Shown here: one piece after another, positions 1-12,799 of the stretch
How positions within the stretch are numbered: the first letter of the stretch is position 1
Layout: every line of letters begins with the position of its first letter
Origin: Epiperipatus broadwayi
Lineage: Eukaryota > Onychophora > Udeonychophora > Euonychophora > Peripatidae
Reading direction: 5' to 3'
Assembly: GCA_028023455.1 (NCBI GenBank)
Contig: JAQFVV010012400.1
Span: 12,589,748 to 12,653,747, forward strand
DNA: 64,000 nucleotides
Position numbers and translations under genes: made by a program
Notes under the pieces: generated by a model
Seen by the model: the letters and a program-made list of their open reading frames with translations, nothing else
Databases searched by the model: none
Told to the model about the DNA's origin: nothing

Positions 1-44
1 TAGACAAAACTTTTCACATGCAGTGAATCTAAGTATTCAAGCTT

Positions 45-385
45 ACCACATTGCATGCCAAAAATGTAACAGACTACCAACTAGAATGAATTTAATAATT
101 GGCTATTATGAATGCAACATGATAATCAACTTTCATTAAGTCTATATATGCCAGTGTACAGGCTTCACTGTTGATGGTGTCAAAAATGTAACAGTATGTA
201 GTTTGTATCTGTGGTGAACTTACATTTTCAGGCCCAAAACGTTGCGCGCCAAAATATGTAACGGCCCAAAACATTGCGCGCCAAAATATGTAACAGACCG
301 TAAAATGTACCGGGCGTCTACAGGGTAAGATATTTAATTAATTGATGCCCCAAATGTTTGGGTTGCCAAAATATGTAACGGACTG
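45..385 (+). repeat. 32-bp tandem repeat with diverged flanking copies
   Basis: Two adjacent 32-bp units (231-262 and 263-294) differ at one base. Each carries the core TTGCGCGCC followed by AAAATATGTAAC. Diverged copies of the same phrase occur near 45-75, 178-195 and 350-385. The CpG-bearing core stands out against the AT-rich surroundings. Read on the minus strand it contains TTTTGGCGCGC, which matches the general E2F-site consensus TTTSSCGC; that reading is only inference. Confidence 0.7.
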
Positions 386-499
386 TAAAACCTTTTAGGA
401 TAGTACACCCAGAGCCTTCTCTACTTACAGGTCCTATTACTACTTGGGGTTCTAACTCAGTGTAGACATTAGCCTTTAACTCTGCTCAAGGATGGAATT

Positions 500-3400
500 A
501 AATAGGATGGCAATAATGTGACCTCTATATAGATCCTTAATGGCTATTGCTAATAATAAATTAAAATCTGTATGCATGTATAATAGCTATACTGGTGAGT
601 GAAGTATGAATGATGCTTGACAATCTAGAGACCAGAGAAACAAAGGTTTTAACTTCAAACAATAAACATTTATTAATAGATCATGCTTATAGTTATAATA
701 TTTATAAATCAACAGAATATATACATGATTATTATAAAACATTAATTTATCCCTACAACAATATGACTAGCTGTAATTCAAATATTAAAATATGGGTTGA
801 AATAAGAATTATAAAATTTAGTGCATAATTTACAATAATGTATTAATTATTTTGAATATAAAATTATATTATTAATGTACGATTATCATTCTGTTTACGT
901 CCTTTAAATGTACCTCAAGGTTATGTCCATGAATTGCTAATTTGTGTTTTGTATAGTTAAGAAAATATTATATATATTTAATTATTAATTAGTTTGATTT
1001 TATCGTATTAATTATTTAATAAATGTAAATATTTAAAATCTTACCTTTTGTTTCAGTCATTGTCCAGTTTTAAACCTTCCATTATGATAATATTTTATTT
1101 ACAAACATATATAATATATTGATGTATAGTTTGAGTTGTGCATCTCTCTCACCCTATAAAAATCTAAATAAATGGGTTCTTTTGGTTTTTTTTTTTTAAA
1201 AAAAAAAGATTTGCTACACTTGAATAAAAGAGTGAGAAAAATTCACAACCCAACTCTCAGTATACATTTAAAAAAAAAAAAAATATTTGAAACATAAAAT
1301 ATAATGAAATTTTGGAATTCCTTAAAACAATAGCACATTAAATTTTTAAGAGCAGCTTCTGTATTCTTAGCAGATAATGTCTTTCTTTCCTTCATGTATA
1401 TTAAATCATGTTGACGTTCTAAGCATTACAATTCCCATGATGAAATTGAATCCCTCGGCGTTTGATTTTAAAGCCATGCATTTCCATTCCATAACAAGAT
1501 TTTTCCACGTTGATTTAAACAATATATACCAATAAATATGATCCTCCATCACACGTCAACGACACCAAGAGGATAGAAAAATCCCCTGACACTCAATTAG
1601 CAAAAGTGCATTTTTAGATTTTATTTACACAATATAAATTATTAAATATGAATCCTTTTTTTAAAGCTTACGTTATATTATAAGGCGAACGCTATTTCTA
1701 TGCAGTTTTATTTATATATGTATGAAACGTATGATAAAGATTTTATTTTTAAAATAATGTTAATAAAGTTCTATTTCATCATTAGTTGATTTTATTTTAT
1801 CCCAGAAACATTTGATAGCAATTATATTTTTTAACAATGTTAAATAACTATGATGCTCTTAGCATTTATTTGAACGAACGAAAGTTCATCGATTAAATAA
1901 TGTTTTTTTTTTCTTTTTAAAACATTTTACACTTATCAATAATAAAATTCCAAATATTAAATAGTTTAATATTAATAAAGAAAGGAAATCCTAATATAAT
2001 AATTAAAATATTCTTTACAACTTTACTTTCATGCACTTCAGTTGAACAAGAAAAACCAACAACAACTAAAAAAAAAAAAATCTGTTGCTTAGATATTTTT
2101 CCACGTTCCCAAAATCAACAAAGGTTTACTCTTTTTTTTCCTCTTTTAAACAAAAGAAACGTGGTTACTAGAATTTAATGTTAAATATTCTTTTTTTTAT
2201 TTTGTCACGTCATGATTTAAAATCTACATTCATGTATATATTTTATTTTACATTTAATAAAAAAAAATAAATGTGTTCATTCCTTCATGAATATATGGTT
2301 ATGTTTGTGTGTATATATATGTGTATATGTCTCCAAATATCTAAAAAAAAAATTAGGTTTTAAAAATTGGCTGTTTATTTAATCTTTATACATTTTTATC
2401 CTAAAACATCAGTTACTTATTATTATTTTTTTATAAGAATTGGACATCACCTTACAATATATATATATAAAGCAAATGATTATCACACTGCTAATTGAAA
2501 TGTAAATATAGTAAATCAATACAAACCAATGCTAAAATATTTCAATCACACTCACTGTATTTATAAGCATAATCTGAATCAAGCAACACAGATAGAATAC
2601 TCAAAGGATATAAGATGGCAATTCCAATTTTCCAGACTTCATCACTCAGAAATGATGCATTTTTCTGAGATCAAATCTACATAACTATAAAATCAATAAG
2701 AATATTAGTTTGGCTTCAGAAGTTTAGAATAATTTAATTCAAGTTTTGTTTCCATAAAAATTTGTTAATGAGCCTCACCAATAAAATCAATGAATAAATA
2801 TTTATAATCACTTCATAAATACAAGAATCACAATTTTTTATTTTTTTTAAATATTACAATTTTAACAAATTATATATACCTTACAATAAAAGGCCAGCTT
2901 ATAATTTATACAAAATATGTTTAATTATCAGTCTGTTGTTTGTTTTCCAATAACTGAGTATATTAATCTTTTATTTTACTGTGTGATTTTTATATATTGG
3001 TGATTGATCGATTATCTAGTATAGTAATTTATTGGTAATGTATTTTAAGAATCATAAGTATGATATGGATTAATAGCCACACCCTCAAACGTAAGCAATA
3101 AAATCTTATGAGTGAAAAATTCAAAAATAGGCACAAGAACTCTTGTGGTCACATATTACATTTTCAATTAACTGCAAAAAAAATCCTCTGTATGTATAAT
3201 TATTATAGTCTCCACATCTGGGCCATTAGGCAAAAGGTATTTAAATATTTTCATAATAAAATCTTTATCATTTATGTCGGAAAGCAAACAAAAATATTAA
3301 GTTAGTCTAGTTAATTCCAATAAACTTTTAACACAGCAATACTATCAGAGTTGTAATCTTATTCTTTAAATAGATTGCATCCTGAATTAATAAGTCTTAA

Positions 3401-4099
3401 CTCTTGATGAAACAAATCAAAATTTTATTGGTTTAAAATATTTTTTCTAGTTCTTATCATTATTATTGATATTTTTCTTTAATAAGATTTAAAATTGAGC
3501 AAGCTAAGTAATATTCCAAATGATATAGTAAAAAAAAAATTGATTTCTTTCCAATGACTGTATGAAAAATAAGTATTTAATATTGTAGCACAAATATATT
3601 ATAAGGCGGGAAAAAACAATTTAGGGCCACTAAATGAAAACTATTTGTTTTGGAAAATAATAGCTAATATATATAATAACTTTTTGAACATGTAACATTT
3701 ACATTATGAAGTAAAAGTGCATCAAATATTAGTTATATTTATCTTTAAAGTGCAAAACCAATGGCAATTAGGTAAAATGTGAAGGGATATTAGGATCAGT
3801 ATCATATTTCAGAAAACATTTGAATATACAAAACATAAGTAGCAACTATTAATGATATAAGACCATATCTAATGGCATTAAGATTTGCTGCAGTATTATT
3901 AGTATTCTTACCACTATTAAATGATTTTGAAAAATGGAAACATAAAGTGATATATTATCATTCTCACCTGGAGCATTACTTATGTAAAGAATTCTTTATA
4001 TGAAGTCCTCTTTTTAATATATTTTATAACATCAAGATGCAAGAGTAAAATAGACAGTTCTGATTTAGCTTTTTTTTTTGCTTACAATATTTTTTAATC
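500..4099. other. AT-rich stretch without a recognisable gene
   Basis: Short open frames (for example 610-828 and 3108-3305) have no recognisable domain and are the length expected by chance at this base composition. Homopolymer A/T tracts and a short (AT)n run near 2458-2470 are the only simple features, apart from the weak inverted repeat listed separately at 1122-1272. Confidence 0.6.
1122..1272. repeat. Weak inverted repeat (possible MITE)
   Basis: The left arm (1122-1157, GTATAGTTTGAGTTGTG then CATCTCTCTCAC) resembles the reverse complement of the right arm (1230-1272, AGAGTGAG, then TTCACAACCCAACTC). The arms are imperfect and A/T homopolymers fill the middle. It could be a worn miniature inverted-repeat element, or chance. 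Confidence 0.3.
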
Positions 4100-5508
4100 A
4101 ATTTATTGACTATATTTTAACTGTAATTTTCTAACAGTTTTGATGATGCTTTTTGTTGGTTCTTCAAAATCATGAGGCATTTTAAAATCAAGACTCAATT
4201 TCGAAAACTATTGCATTGATTTTACAGTGCAATCACCTTTTTTGTAATTTTGTTTACATTTTCTAATAAATTCTTCAGCTGATCTCTACAATTAATTAAT
4301 GTAGCAAATAAATTAGATTTAAATAAGTGAAAAATATCTGCCATTTTTTGACTTGATTCATGGACATTAAACATAACGGCATGTTCTTCTTTTTTTCCAG
4401 TGACATTTAATAATTTTTGGGTTTCTTTTATTTTAATACCTAATGTTTCATCAACATTTTTGGGATCTATTTTTAGTTGTTGAATAATTTGGTAGATCTT
4501 ATCAAATTTGCAGTCACTTTCATTTTTTACATGTAATATATATTTTTTTAATTCCTCAACCATAGTTATTGACATATTCCACTGATATAAGTCATGAAAC
4601 TTCATGTCCAAATCAGATTCAAAAGATTTGCTATTATTTCCCATTTCTTGATTTGCTTCATGGATTTTGGACAAATTTACATTTTCTGTTTCTTTTACTT
4701 TTCCATTTATTAATTCTTGGATTTCATTCATTTTAATGTTTAAGATTTCTTCACCATTCTTCCAATCAGTTTTTAGTTTTTGAATTGTTTGACAGATATC
4801 ATCAAATTTACAATCATTTTCTTTTTCTATAAGTAACAGTTTTGTCTTCAACTTCTCATTACTTCTACTTGTAAAGTATTTGCATTCTAGTGCTCTGAGT
4901 ATTTCTCTTTGCTGGAAAATAGATGTTTTACAATTTACCAGATCTTGCTTTAAGAATAAAATGGCTTCTTGATTTTCTACATACCTTCTGCCACATTCTT
5001 TACATACCATTGTATTTCCAGATTCAAGTGCTTGTTTATGTAACTGTTGATCACTTTCTAACCAATTAGTTGATTTATCTGGATTGTCATCAGTATATTT
5101 AAATAAATCCTGTTTCTTTTTGTCAGTTTCTTCTTGTAGATATTTTACTTCTTCATTCCTGTGTTTTATCATATTTTTTATTTCTATCTGCTTTTTATAT
5201 TTCTCATTTACCAAAGTATTTCTTTCAACACTATTTTGAAATTCTTCTAACTTTTTCATACTTTTTTCTGTCTCCATCTCTGATTTTATGTTTTTAATTT
5301 CTTCTAATTCTTTATCCTTTTTATCTACATTAACGTTAGATTCAATTTTTTTTTCAAGTGATATCACTTTGTTTTGTAATGTAAACAGTGCCAAGAAAAT
5401 ATTACTAAATTATACATTGTGTTCATTCATTTGTTGATAAAATTTCAATAAGTCATTACATACCACATCAGATTCCAAAGCATTTATTTGTCACACTATG
5501 GATTCCAT
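4100..5508 (-). pseudogene. Coiled-coil modular protein, decayed paralogue
   Basis: A degenerate copy of the protein encoded at 54036-56579, same strand. The frame from the ATG at 5508-5506 aligns with the N terminus of the longer copy (ALFTLQ then SLEKK, and IKSEME) but is broken by TGA at codon 6 and TAA at codon 33. After that it is open for about 390 codons down to a stop at 4222. It carries one full module (around ENQEAILFLKQDL, NCKTSIFQQREIL, DCKFD) and a partial second. The module start here reads CKECGRR, giving a single CxxC; the longer copy has one cysteine there. Below 4222, in another frame, the end-of-repeat motif FKMPHDFEEPTK (about 4145-4190) matches the corresponding region of the longer copy. 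The sequence is lysine- and glutamate-rich with no signal peptide or membrane segment. I infer a processed or duplicated pseudogene; function unknown. Confidence 0.65.
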
Positions 5509-6690
5509 TTTTGTTAATAGTTAATATAAAAATAGTTGACGTATGTTAAAAATTAATACATATTATCACATTGAACTTTGTATCAATATCAAAATTGGTT
5601 TACTGATAAGTTTTTAAATATTATTTGCTCAACTTTATCTTGTTATAAAAATTAATATTTTTAAAAGCATAATGTAGTGACTAGTATATATATAAATATA
5701 TATTTGACATATACCAATCGGTTTTACATGCAGTATTTTATATATGCATGTGTATACATAACTGATGAAGCAAAAGGCAGCTTTCTATTAGATAAAAAGA
5801 TCATTTGTCTTCCTAAAAGTTTAAATGAATCTATTACTTTAAATTGATAATCATATGACCTTTTCGTTACAAAAAATTGCCATGCATGATTTGAAGCATA
5901 AAACCCATGAATAAAATTTGGTTCTATCAAACACTTTATAAATTCTTGAACAATAAAGCTACCTAATTATTTATTTTATTTTTATTAAAAGCTACATTAG
6001 CGTTTGATTATTCACACAACAAATATTTTTTATATATTGTTTTCAACATGTTTGATATAGATGTGGTAAGTTATTAGTTTTATCTTATTAGTCTTTAAAT
6101 ACATTCTTTTTCAGAAAACTGATAGTTTCTTGGTTAGTGTTTCCATTTATTTTAATTTATGTAAGTCTACTTTATTCTTAAAAAATATGGCACTAGTAAT
6201 TTTATTTACCATTATGGACATTTGATAGCTTAACTATTAACAAAATTTCATTAAAAGAAATTCATAAAAATTTCAATCAGCAGATAGATTCATAATGGCT
6301 TTATTAAATCCTTCAACTTTATCATTATGCTAAAGATTTGATAAACATTAGCTATGTAGTTTATAGCTTTTGTTTATTGACATATGTCAGTGACTGATAA
6401 ATTCTATTTATAAAATAGATTAATGCAATGACCATGGGTAGTTCTGAATCTGTTGAGAGATTTCGTTGTGTCTAGAAAAATCAATCCACCTCACTTTATT
6501 ATTGGTTCTGGATAAAGAAATTTGTTTGGAATATCATAAGACTTCTATTTTTATATCATAATTTTTGAATTGTAAATTCTTGGTTTAATATCCAAAAGCA
6601 AGATCTTGATTTGAGACTAGAATTAGGTGATGAAAGTATATCTTGAGTTATTGGGAAGTCTGATCTCTTTAATTGGTTTTAAATGTATTT
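5509..6690. other. AT-rich stretch without a supported gene
   Basis: No convincing coding or structural RNA signal. The minus-strand frame at 5724-5930 is short and has no recognisable domain. The stretch lies between two element remnants, and its right end (about 6290-6690) may be further decayed sequence of the neighbouring LINE. Confidence 0.5.
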
Positions 6691-7310
6691 TTTGTGAAAA
6701 AATGTGTGAAAGAATAAAAAGCCATTGTAAATGAATAGATTTGAATGTATAAGAGGATTTGTATGGGAACTTTTTCTCCAAGAAAAAGCACAGTATTGAC
6801 CAGTGGAATGTTCTAGTACTAAAAAGATAACCTTAAAAGATGAGTATATGACAACCCTAGGTGGTGCTAGCTATCTTTTCAAAGAGGTTATTCCTAGAAA
6901 TTTGGATTTAACCATACCTAAACAAGGAAAATAAGTTAGGCTACAATATATGACTACTTTAAATAGCATGGAATAGGATTGTGTTTCATCTGTTACAGCA
7001 AAAGACTATATTCACATTATAAAATGATTCTTTGCTGTCTTCATTGAATTATGAATAAGATCTCAGTTTTTGAGAAAGATTCTTTAATTTTGTCATATTT
7101 TATTAAGAGAATTTTCTATTTCAGGAAAGGATATCCTTTGAGAAGTCATGGCAATATCATCAGCATAAATGAATTTTGTGCCTTCTTTTATCTGAAAGAT
7201 ATCTTATGAATCTATTAGTAGTGTTTTGTAAAATGGCAGACATGTTTGTGCACTCCAGAAAAAACTAGAATTTATTCGTAAGGCTGTTTTTAGATCACGC
7301 TCTGATAGCT
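6690..7310 (-). pseudogene. Decayed jockey-like LINE reverse transcriptase
   Basis: Minus-strand translation gives KFIYADDIAMTSQ around 7140-7175, the reverse-transcriptase catalytic YADD box in the form typical of jockey-type animal LINEs. A few residues later comes an IEN-type helix, again as in that group. Further downstream, in the same strand, STGQYC then SWRKSSHTNPLI (about 6720-6810) resembles the post-RT segment that in relatives reads roughly ST-EYC-P-W-RS-HT. Stop codons and frame changes occur every few dozen codons, so nothing functional remains. Neither end of the element can be placed. Confidence 0.5.
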
Positions 7311-7379
7311 GAGGAATTTAATTAGTGCATTGATGTAATGGCGATCGACAATTCCTAGAAATATTTGCTAATTACAAAT

Positions 7380-8000
7380 TTTTCTAGATAAGAGACGTTA
7401 CCTTATTGGTCAGTGCATTGATTGATCATTGCAGTTGTCAGAGAGCGATAAGAAGACTGGGTAACATCTAGCAGTGTAACAGAGAGAGCAGTAGAAAGCA
7501 GTAAGCAGTATTTAAGTAGACATATTTCATGTCAGTGCTGGCGGTTAATGATCAGCACCCAGTGGAAATGTAGCTCACGGGTGTAGCTGAAAGAGACCGC
7601 AGTGGAGATATTGAGAGCATTCGTTGGAGAGCTTCATTGCAGACCAATTCATTGGAGAGCTTCATTGCAGACCAATTCATTTGGAGAGCTTCATTGCAGA
7701 CCAATTCGTTGGAGAGCATTCGTTGCAGACCAATTCAGTGGAGAGATTGCAGACCAATTTGTTGGAGAGCATTCATTGCAGACCAATTCGTTGGAGAGCA
7801 TTCATTGCAGACCAATTCGTTGGAGAGCATTTGTTGCAGACCAATTCGTTGGAGAGCACTCATTGGAAAAGAACAGTGTGGGAATTGTATAAAGCTATTT
7901 GCTGATCGCACAGTATGACTTGCAGTTATAACATTGGCAAAGTCGTAAGTGTGGATTTAACACTATTAAATAAAGTAATTGAAATATCAGAACTCTGTTA
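7380..8000 (+). promoter_or_regulatory. LTR- or promoter-like block around a minisatellite
   Basis: This block is richer in G+C than its flanks. It has a TATA-like TATTTAAGTAG near 7510, purine-rich AGAGAGAGCAGTAGAAAG upstream of it, the minisatellite in the middle, and ATTAAATAAAG near 7966 as a possible polyadenylation signal. That order (TATA, transcribed part, poly(A) signal) is what a retroviral-type LTR or a short non-coding transcription unit would show. No matching second LTR was found in the window, so a solo LTR is only a guess. Confidence 0.3.
7609..7865 (+). repeat. 28-bp minisatellite, about nine units
   Basis: Imperfect tandem copies of a unit containing GGAGAGCTTCATTGCAGACC then AATTCATT. 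Most copies are 28 bp; one is 29 bp and one is shortened to 22 bp. Because 28 is not a multiple of three, each frame meets the repeat in all three phases, and all three plus-strand frames stay open across it (7602-7892, 7624-7905, 7637-7918). These frames are a by-product of a stop-free unit, not evidence for three proteins. Confidence 0.9.
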
Positions 8001-10886
8001 AAGACTATCCTGTAAAATTTTGTATGTACTATGATTTCAGTCAGTGTCTCTTGATTTTTTTATTGGAGAATAGGTTGTCAAATAAATTAATGATTTTCCT
8101 GCATTTTAGAATTTGAGAAACTTTTAAGACCATATTTGCCACAAAAGTTGCATTAACAATGAAAAAAAAAATCCTTATTGTAAGTCTTTATTATTTTGAT
8201 ATTTTTGAGTCTATTTTGTTTTTGTGCTTCACAATCATGACTTTTAGGTGCTTTCAGAGTTAATTAAAACATCTTAACTATATATAAAGACTGCCTCATT
8301 AGTATGCAAATGTAAAATATTCCAATGAATAATTTATAGAAAACTATTAGATGCTAAATTAATATTTTCATTGTTACTAATGTTTCATGCCTCTTTTATT
8401 TTCTTTTTTACACTTATATTCAAAACAAACCAAGTCAATATTTTCTGGGTTAAATAAATATCCATTTTCACTTCTGTTACTAAAGAAAACTGATATATGT
8501 GCTAAATTTTCCTTAGTCTTGTTATACAGGTATATATATGTTGCTTAACTTTTATGTTACACTCACATACATAAAATCGATTTCAATATTACAATCATTC
8601 CTTAAATACTTAAACTGGCAGCCAAATCTATGATCTGCATCTACATAGAAAAGTGTCAAAAAACTCAATTACATATATAATGTATCAATTCAAGGTTCCT
8701 TTTTGTTAACTGCTTGTCGCTGCTTAACATTTTTTATGGAAAAAATTTGAATGAATTAGAAAAAAATTATAAAATTTAGGAAAGTTGCAAAAAGAAATTG
8801 GAATAAAAATTGATCATTATTTAGACACAAATATTTGTAAAACAAATAGAGTGGCATTCATTGTGTAATGGTTGAGATACTAGCAAATGTTCTTTGGAAT
8901 GTGGATGGAAAAATGTTAGAGACAATACATGCTTGATTTATCCTTCATTCTGTGGCTATTATATTCAATTAGTTGTGTGCGACTAGTTTTTTCTAAAACC
9001 TGGAAGGTGTAAAATTACAATGGTCAAACCCAACCACTCCAAATACATTTTAGTTTTGTGTCTAGTAAGGGTACTTTGTAAAATAGTAAAATAGCATTAT
9101 TTATTAAAACTATAAGAAAAACTATCTACTACTTAGTTAGGCTCCTTTCCCCCTTCAGATTATTTTTTTCACATCTCACCTTATTCCATAACTACTCCAA
9201 CATGTTAATCATTACCAAAACAGGTCAAAAATATAACTGTCTATTAAATGAAAACACTACTAGAAAAATCATGTAAGAGAATATTACTTTAACAAATATA
9301 ACATTGTAAATAAGCTATATACAATTCTAACAAAATAATCAATTATTCAATATATTACATTTCATATATAGAAATCTATTAACATTACAAGGAGTTATTT
9401 CAATCTCAGTTTTGACAAAGATATTGTTTATTTGTGATATACAATTCAGACTTTTCTGCTTATATAATATTTCTTTCTTTGAATAATTCTTTTTCCATGG
9501 TTATTTAATCTTTAATAGTATCTAAATAAATCATCAAACCAATTACTAAAAAATAAATTAATTTATTATAATCTATATTTTCTTGATTCTAATTTAACAA
9601 TAATGATGTTATGACACATTGTTTGCATTCTAGAACCTAACATGTATATGTATAGATCTGTAAAATAGGATATAAAACTTTGTAGATGAATTTCTTTTAA
9701 TACTTCATGAAGTTTTCAGATATAGAATACATTTCATAATTAATAACTTTGAATTTTTCTTATAACTAAATATTTCAGATAATAATCTTAACTATATTAC
9801 CCATATTTTATGACAAAGTTTTAAAATATAAGTGTTAGTATATTTTACAGATATCATTAATTAATAAAATTATTAGGAATTAGATATAATTATGTGACCA
9901 AACAACATCCATTAACATAAGTCAAATTCATGACAAAATTTACTGTGCTTTTTATTCAATATTCAAACCATGATATAAAATAACATTTTAAAAGCATCTT
10001 TATGAGGGAATATAAGTGCTTTGTTAACTTCATAAAGCAATATATGAATATATCATTTTTTAAATACTACAATACTCTTAAATTCATTAAGTTAAATATC
10101 TTGCTGTACATCAAGGCACAGGAAACATTAATTGTCCATGACAAAAATATAAATATATCCACAGGCAATTTTTCTTTCATCCTATATGAATGCATATGAC
10201 TAACAATAAATATATCTGGTAATATTAAAGGTAATTGGCTGAATTGTAATACATAATATTCTATAATATAAACTCATATGTACTATTCTGTATTTAATCT
10301 CTTAAATTATTCTAGTACATACAATAATAACAATAATGTATAAATTATTTGTTTTTTAGGACATTAATTAAAACAAGTTCTTACTATAACAGAATTATAA
10401 GCAGTAGACATATTCTAAATATTTATATAATTTTTCAAAATTAATAATACATAACACTTTTATTTCATATCTAATTAATAGTGTTACAAATTTGCAAAGT
10501 GGTTAATAAATTAAATTGCTCATCACAAATATACATACAAATGTATACATATACACATTAAATAATTTTATATTAATAATTAAGAAATCTATTCCTTTTA
10601 ATTTGTACTCCTATTGCTTTTTAATGTTCATATTCATAATGTAAATTTTTTATTCTGTCATGCATCACATTATTTATTATTCTGCAAGTTTTTTTATTTA
10701 ACCTTTCAAATTCTTTAAAAATGATTCAGAATAAATACATATTTCTTTTTATCTTATATTCGAATAATATGCAATGTTTTATTTTAATATGTAAAATATA
10801 TTATTGCATACAGTAAATTTCTAGTAACATATTTCAAATTTTATAGGCAACTGATTTTCTTTAAGCCACAATTGATTTATTACATT
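8001..10886. other. AT-rich stretch without a recognisable gene
   Basis: No domain-bearing frame, tRNA-like fold or clear repeat was seen. The plus-strand frame at 10002-10199 is 65 codons of low-complexity I/N/K/F composition, as expected by chance in this base composition. Confidence 0.6.
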
Positions 10887-11405
10887 GAAAAACTCCAAAG
10901 TTTTGATTTTATTTTAATTTTTTGGGGGAAAGTGAGTTGAGAAATACTTTGTCTTCTTTGAGACAAAAGTTATTTTTGGTTCGTTTTTATTTTTAAAAAA
11001 CGGTAATAAAAATTGGTTTTAAAAATAAAAGTTTTAGTATATCAGCGGTATACAAAAAAAAAAAAGGCGCCGTATAGGTAAAGAAAAAAATCGCCGTATT
11101 TTTTTTTTAAAAGAAAGAAAACGAAAGTTGAAAAAGTCAAAAGTTTTGATTTTATTTTAATTTTTTTGGAGTCGGGGGTGGGGTGGTGGATTGAGAAATA
11201 CGTTGTAAAAATTAGAGACAGAAGTTATTTGGTCAGTTATTTTTTGTTTGTTTTTATTTTTTTAAAAAAGGTAATAAAAATTGATTAAAAAAATAAAAGT
11301 TGAAGTCAAAAAAAAAAAATCGCCATATATGCAAAAAAAAAAAAAACCACCTTAAAGACGGAGTAGGAAAAATTAAAGGGATCAAAAAAAGTCGCCGTAT
11401 TTTAA
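10887..11405 (+). repeat. Direct duplication of a 250-bp A/T-homopolymer-rich unit
   Basis: Unit 1 (about 10887-11130) and unit 2 (about 11140-11400) share a common order of landmarks: AGTTTTGATTTTATTTTAAT, a G-run, TTGAGAAATAC, GGTAATAAAAATTG, a long A tract, then CGCCGTAT or CGCCATAT. They have diverged by many indels in homopolymers. A third CGCCGTATTTT occurs at the right end, so there may have been more units. Confidence 0.6.
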
Positions 11406-11892
11406 AAATTGTGGCCCAGTAACGTTGAATTGTATTGTTTTTGACTGGCAACAACGCCATCAAGCGACCAAGCCCAGCTAAGTAATTTTCTATTTCTTAT
11501 TAAATGTTCTCCTATTTTTCTAGGTTTTGACTATATAAAAATTATAACATAAAAGATTATTCAACCACAAAATAATTTAAATATTTGTAACCAATTGACT
11601 CCAGATTTTTGATGCCCTCTTTTAAAAATATTATGAGTTTTGACCTGCTAGTCTCTTAGATATCAATTTCTGTCATAATACATGTTCTGTACTTGATCAG
11701 AAATTCATTAATCAGGTGAGATGCAGATTTGAAATGCCCTAATACCACACAGACAAACAAACATTGTATTTATTTATATAATGAAAATTGAAGTGAAAGA
11801 AAGTGCTACTCCCATTAAGCTATATCTTATCAATATTAATGTGTCAGAGAATTATTAAAAAAATAAAATGGTATATTTATTAATAAATTTTT

Positions 11893-12150
11893 ATTAATCA
11901 TTCATTAGATTATAGATTATCCAACAGTGAATAGTATTTCTGTAGTGTAATTTTCACTTCACCACTGACATGAAAGATAGTGAATGGCTTCTATCTGCTT
12001 TTAACATCTTGTGGAGGGATTTAATCATAAACATATGACACAAAAAAGATCTAGGATTGCCAAGATTACATTTCATGCTGAACCAGGAAACATCAATTGT
12101 CCCAGATCCCAATCTCTTAAACATATCTATATCATTGTTCATAATAGATT
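11893..12150 (-). repeat. Local duplicate, copy 1, with coding-like minus-strand frame
   Basis: This segment and 12541-12790 are diverged direct copies sharing TTTTAACA, then TTGTGGAGGGAT, then AATCATAAACATATGA, then GCTGAACCAG. On the minus strand copy 1 is open for 62 codons (12142-11954, beginning MNNDIDMFKRLGSG). Copy 2 translates in the matching frame to a related peptide (NNDKAIYKRLWSGPTDECWF). Similar translations in both copies suggest an old coding sequence, perhaps a transposon ORF, but no family is recognised. Confidence 0.4.
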
Positions 12151-12540
12151 TCTAACTATAAGATCTTTCTACTGACTTATTGTAAATCGAAAGATTTTGC
12201 GAGTATTAATGTGTAATAAGAAAAGTGGATTTAATCAGTGAAGTATTGAATAGCTTCACGCTCTCAGATCTAACCGCTTCAGCTTCACCTATTTATATAG
12301 AAAGTAGGTTGAAGTAAAGAAGGGTTCCCCTAATTTCTTCCAAGGCATAAGCTTGTGGTTAAGACCTATAGAGGTTCCTACTATTGCATTTTCACATGCA
12401 CATTCCTGAGGTTACAACCTTAGTAAATATTACTTTAGTATGTATATAAATATCAAATTACTACAGTTTATTTGATAAATGTCAAAACTGCTACCCTCAC
12501 AACTTTAACACAAATCACTTAATGAAAATATATTAGGACA

Positions 12541-12790
12541 TTTTTTATTAGTCATTTCATTAGACGAGATTATCCAATAATGAATAATATTTCTGTAGCT
12601 CTCAAGCAAGATATGGTATGGGTTCTATTTGCTTTTAACACCTTGTGGAGGGATGTAATCATAAACATATGAGCAATGTCATGTGGGAAAAAAAATCCCC
12701 AAATGTACATTTTGTGCTGAACCAGCACTCATCAGTTGGACCAGACCACAATCTTTTATAGATAGCTTTATCATTATTCAATATATATAT
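12541..12790 (-). repeat. Local duplicate, copy 2
   Basis: A diverged copy of 11893-12150 in the same orientation about 650 bp away. Its minus-strand frame contains WSGPTDECWFSTKCTFG, aligning with SGTIDVSWFSMKCNLG in copy 1, and then breaks. A short (TA)n run at 12781-12797 lies at its end. Confidence 0.4.
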
Positions 12791-12799
12791 ATATATTGT

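Noticed and set aside
5764-5790. CTGATGA near 5762 as another hammerhead core
   Set aside because: No GAAA with a pairing stem II and no stem I partner follow it.
7602-7918. Three overlapping plus-strand protein frames
   Set aside because: They all arise from the stop-free 28-bp minisatellite and have no independent support.
12781-12797. Short (TA)n and (AAT)n runs throughout
   Set aside because: Simple microsatellites expected at this base composition; not informative individually.
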